Origin: Cytophagales bacterium
Lineage (GTDB): Bacteria; Bacteroidota; Bacteroidia; Cytophagales; Bernardetiaceae
Direction of reading: 5' to 3'
Length of the DNA: 52,744 nt
NCBI GenBank assembly: GCA_013299045.1
Contig: JAAFJX010000027.1
Location: 1-52,744 of the forward strand
Shown here: positions 52,528 to 52,744 of the stretch, in pieces
Layout of the letters: every line of letters starts with the position of its first letter
Position numbering within the stretch: position 1 is the stretch's first letter
Notes under the pieces: generated by a model
Databases searched by the model: none
What the model saw: the letters and a program-made list of their open reading frames with translations, nothing else
Told to the model about the DNA's origin: nothing
Made by a program: the position numbers and the translations under genes

Positions 52528-52744
52528 TTAGCGATACAGCATGACTATGTAGGTAAAATAGTAGGTGCCGTCTTTCGCTCTGGCCACGCCAAGTTCTGCA
52601 AAATTATATTGCTTAAGAGGACATTCTATAATTTCTTTGTGCTTAGGGCTGGCTAACCACGCATCAAAAACCATTTGGGCGGGGTCTTCGTGCCCCCTGC
52701 TCTTGCCCACAATTTCTGCAATGCGCAATATGCTACGCCTCACA
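52528..52744 (-). CDS. CAP-domain (SCP/PR1-like) protein, 5' end beyond window
   Basis: The 72 codons present are the C-terminal end of a CAP-superfamily protein. VFDAWLASPKHKEII is the conserved segment W..SP.H...I, and FAELGVARAKDGTYYFTYIV gives the family's final beta strands (LGVA...G..Y.T). The frame is open at the window edge and its first GTG is probably internal. CAP proteins are usually secreted; function here is unknown. Confidence 0.85.
   Translation of the reverse strand, partial: VRRSILRIAEIVGKSRGHEDPAQMVFDAWLASPKHKEIIECPLKQYNFAELGVARAKDGTYYFTYIVMLYR

Overview
The window looks like a chromosomal segment of a gliding or surface-active Bacteroidota, most likely of the Cytophagia type. 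The evidence is a GldH-like gliding lipoprotein, a type IX secretion (T9SS) C-terminal sorting domain, an MSEP-type exosortase sorting signal, RegP-type propeller signalling, and promoters of the Bacteroidota form (TTG, about 19 nt, TAnnTTTG). Almost no gene has a strong Shine-Dalgarno sequence. No phage, plasmid or CRISPR locus is visible. All functions are read from protein sequence by eye; no search was run.

Layout. 1-3089 is the 5' part of a very large secreted beta-helix/adhesin-like protein that runs off the left edge and holds two homopolymer tracts. 3379-17146 is a leftward block: TolB-propeller amidohydrolase, GldH-like lipoprotein, a desaturase-pdxH-DegT aminotransferase operon, a propeller/SpoIIE-phosphatase sensor, a small lipoprotein and paaZ. 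17449-20928 is an unaccompanied RND permease. 21374-24487 is a rightward pair with a DUF2339-type membrane protein, convergent with a CcbP-like calcium-binding protein/di-heme peroxidase pair (24492-25963). Then come ychF, cutA, fabF, an FAD oxidoreductase and a membrane protein (26902-31950). 32414-36770 is an operon of an MSEP-CTERM/VIT protein and a multi-pass, possibly GT-C, membrane protein. tRNA-Arg, a Ppx/GppA phosphatase and gyrB follow, then a metal ABC permease, a cytochrome-b-like protein and menB. 43644-47193 is an envelope operon (membrane protein, coiled-coil lipoprotein, OmpA-family protein, ccmB). 47664-52311 is a leftward operon: MbnP-like, MbnH-like di-heme enzyme, YHYH/T9SS protein and a membrane protein. 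The right edge cuts a CAP-domain gene.

The most unusual non-coding content is a family of about 460-bp elements (three near-complete copies at 26347-26805, 31950-32414 and 47204-47664, one fragment at 17343-17449). They have shared inverted ends, TAnnTA flanks and a conserved core that can fold as a three-way junction. Four neighbouring genes end with a stop codon formed exactly at an element edge. The best candidate protein systems for follow-up are the MbnP/MbnH/YHYH operon and the MSEP-CTERM operon.
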